From Lachnospiraceae bacterium (GTDB lineage Bacteria; Bacillota; Clostridia; Lachnospirales; Lachnospiraceae), in NCBI GenBank assembly GCA_024690725.1, contig JAILOQ010000053.1, positions 1 through 33,013 of the forward strand: a stretch of DNA of 33,013 bases. The letters are read 5' to 3'. Both the position numbers and the translations under genes were made by a program. Positions 32,748-33,013 of the stretch are shown in pieces. Under the pieces are notes generated by a model that had not been told where the DNA came from, ran no database searches, and saw only the letters and a program-made list of their open reading frames with translations. Numbering within the stretch: position 1 is the first letter of the stretch; the number at the start of each line of letters is the position of its first letter.

Positions 32748-33013
32748 ATGGATCAGAATAAGGAAGCGGAAAATTTAAAAGCCCGCCGGGCAAGGGATGA
32801 TAAAGATAGACGGAATACTTTTTTACTGGATGAGGAGCAACATATCCTTCGCTTGGCGGGCAAATTGTGTAACAGGGTGGTCACGAAGAGTGATGACGAA
32901 TGGTCCATCGCACTGATGGCCGTAGATGAAGCTCTGGACAGATACGATGAGACCAGAGGCGACTTCTGGTCTTTCGCTTCCTATGTGATGAAAAACCGGC
33001 TGACCGATCATTA
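32748..33013 (+). CDS. sigI: SigI-like RNA polymerase sigma factor (partial, cut by window end)
   Basis: The open frame starts with ATG at 32748, behind TAGGAGTTTT, and runs off the right edge; 88 residues are visible. LRLAGKLCNRVV, then DDEWSIALMAVDEALDRYDETRG and FWSFASYVMKNRLTDH match the region-2 core of SigI (known DDEFSIxLxAFxEAIxxY pattern). SigI factors of clostridia control cell-wall, polysaccharide-sensing or heat-linked genes and are held by a membrane anti-sigma factor RsgI, usually encoded next. That gene would lie beyond this window. The first 25 residues are very charged and poorly conserved. Confidence 0.75.
   Translation, partial: MDQNKEAENLKARRARDDKDRRNTFLLDEEQHILRLAGKLCNRVVTKSDDEWSIALMAVDEALDRYDETRGDFWSFASYVMKNRLTDH

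Overview
The window looks like a chromosomal segment from a motile, anaerobic Gram-positive bacterium of the Clostridia, most likely a Lachnospiraceae member. The reasons are moderate GC, strong GGAGG-type ribosome sites, Firmicutes-style TTGACA/TATAAT promoters, a tatD-rsmA pair, a Lachnospiraceae-type Tad pilus locus, a flagellin with its chaperone, and a SigI-like sigma factor at the right edge. The family assignment is inferred from gene content. Every gene reads rightward except one tRNA-Lys. The longest stretch without a coding sequence is the left edge (1-319), which holds a terminator, the tRNA with its own terminator, and two overlapping divergent promoters. The next longest are 26065-26262 and 31408-31569 (regulatory sequence).

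Region 1 (1-7903) is housekeeping. A terminator ends an unseen upstream gene. It is followed by tRNA-Lys(CTT) on the minus strand, tatD, rsmA, and a very large acidic protein with an N-terminal TPR-like region and a C-terminal AAA-like domain lacking the P-loop lysine. The glycogen branching enzyme glgB lies 20 bp further on.

Region 2 (7909-12662) is a flagellar cassette. A 987-residue protein with a FliK-like C-terminus sits directly before flagellin, followed by a FliS-like chaperone and a strong terminator. Sigma-D-type promoter candidates precede the large gene and also lie inside its 3' end, facing flagellin. A GGA-loop hairpin in the flagellin leader resembles a CsrA target.

Region 3 (12704-22484) is a compact, overlapping Tad/type IVb pilus operon. 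It runs prepilin peptidase, TadZ-like protein, TadA/CpaF ATPase, TadB, TadC with a large outer insertion, a 55-residue Flp pilin, a DUF5702-like protein, a TadE-like pseudopilin carrying two Cys/His zinc-type modules, a second prepilin peptidase, a second TadE/F-like pseudopilin, and an FHA-domain membrane protein. It starts from a clear promoter and a leader with two perfect hairpins.

Region 4 (22528-25028) holds a rhomboid protease, a flavodoxin-SCP2 fusion and a HIT hydrolase. Region 5 (25031-31407) is a regulator/efflux block. It contains a DtxR-like regulator that has lost most metal ligands yet has a DtxR-type operator in its promoter, a TetR regulator, an MMPL exporter, a secreted heptad-repeat protein with a huge Ala/Ser insertion, and a degenerate MntP-like membrane protein. 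Region 6 (31408-33013) is a methionine-rich secreted repeat protein followed at once by a SigI-like sigma factor cut by the window end, with a possible SigI-type promoter upstream.

Most interesting points: the tandem zinc modules on a Tad pseudopilin, the FliK-like giant coupled to flagellin with an internal sigma-D promoter, the DtxR-like regulator without its metal site, and the SigI-linked Met-rich surface protein.
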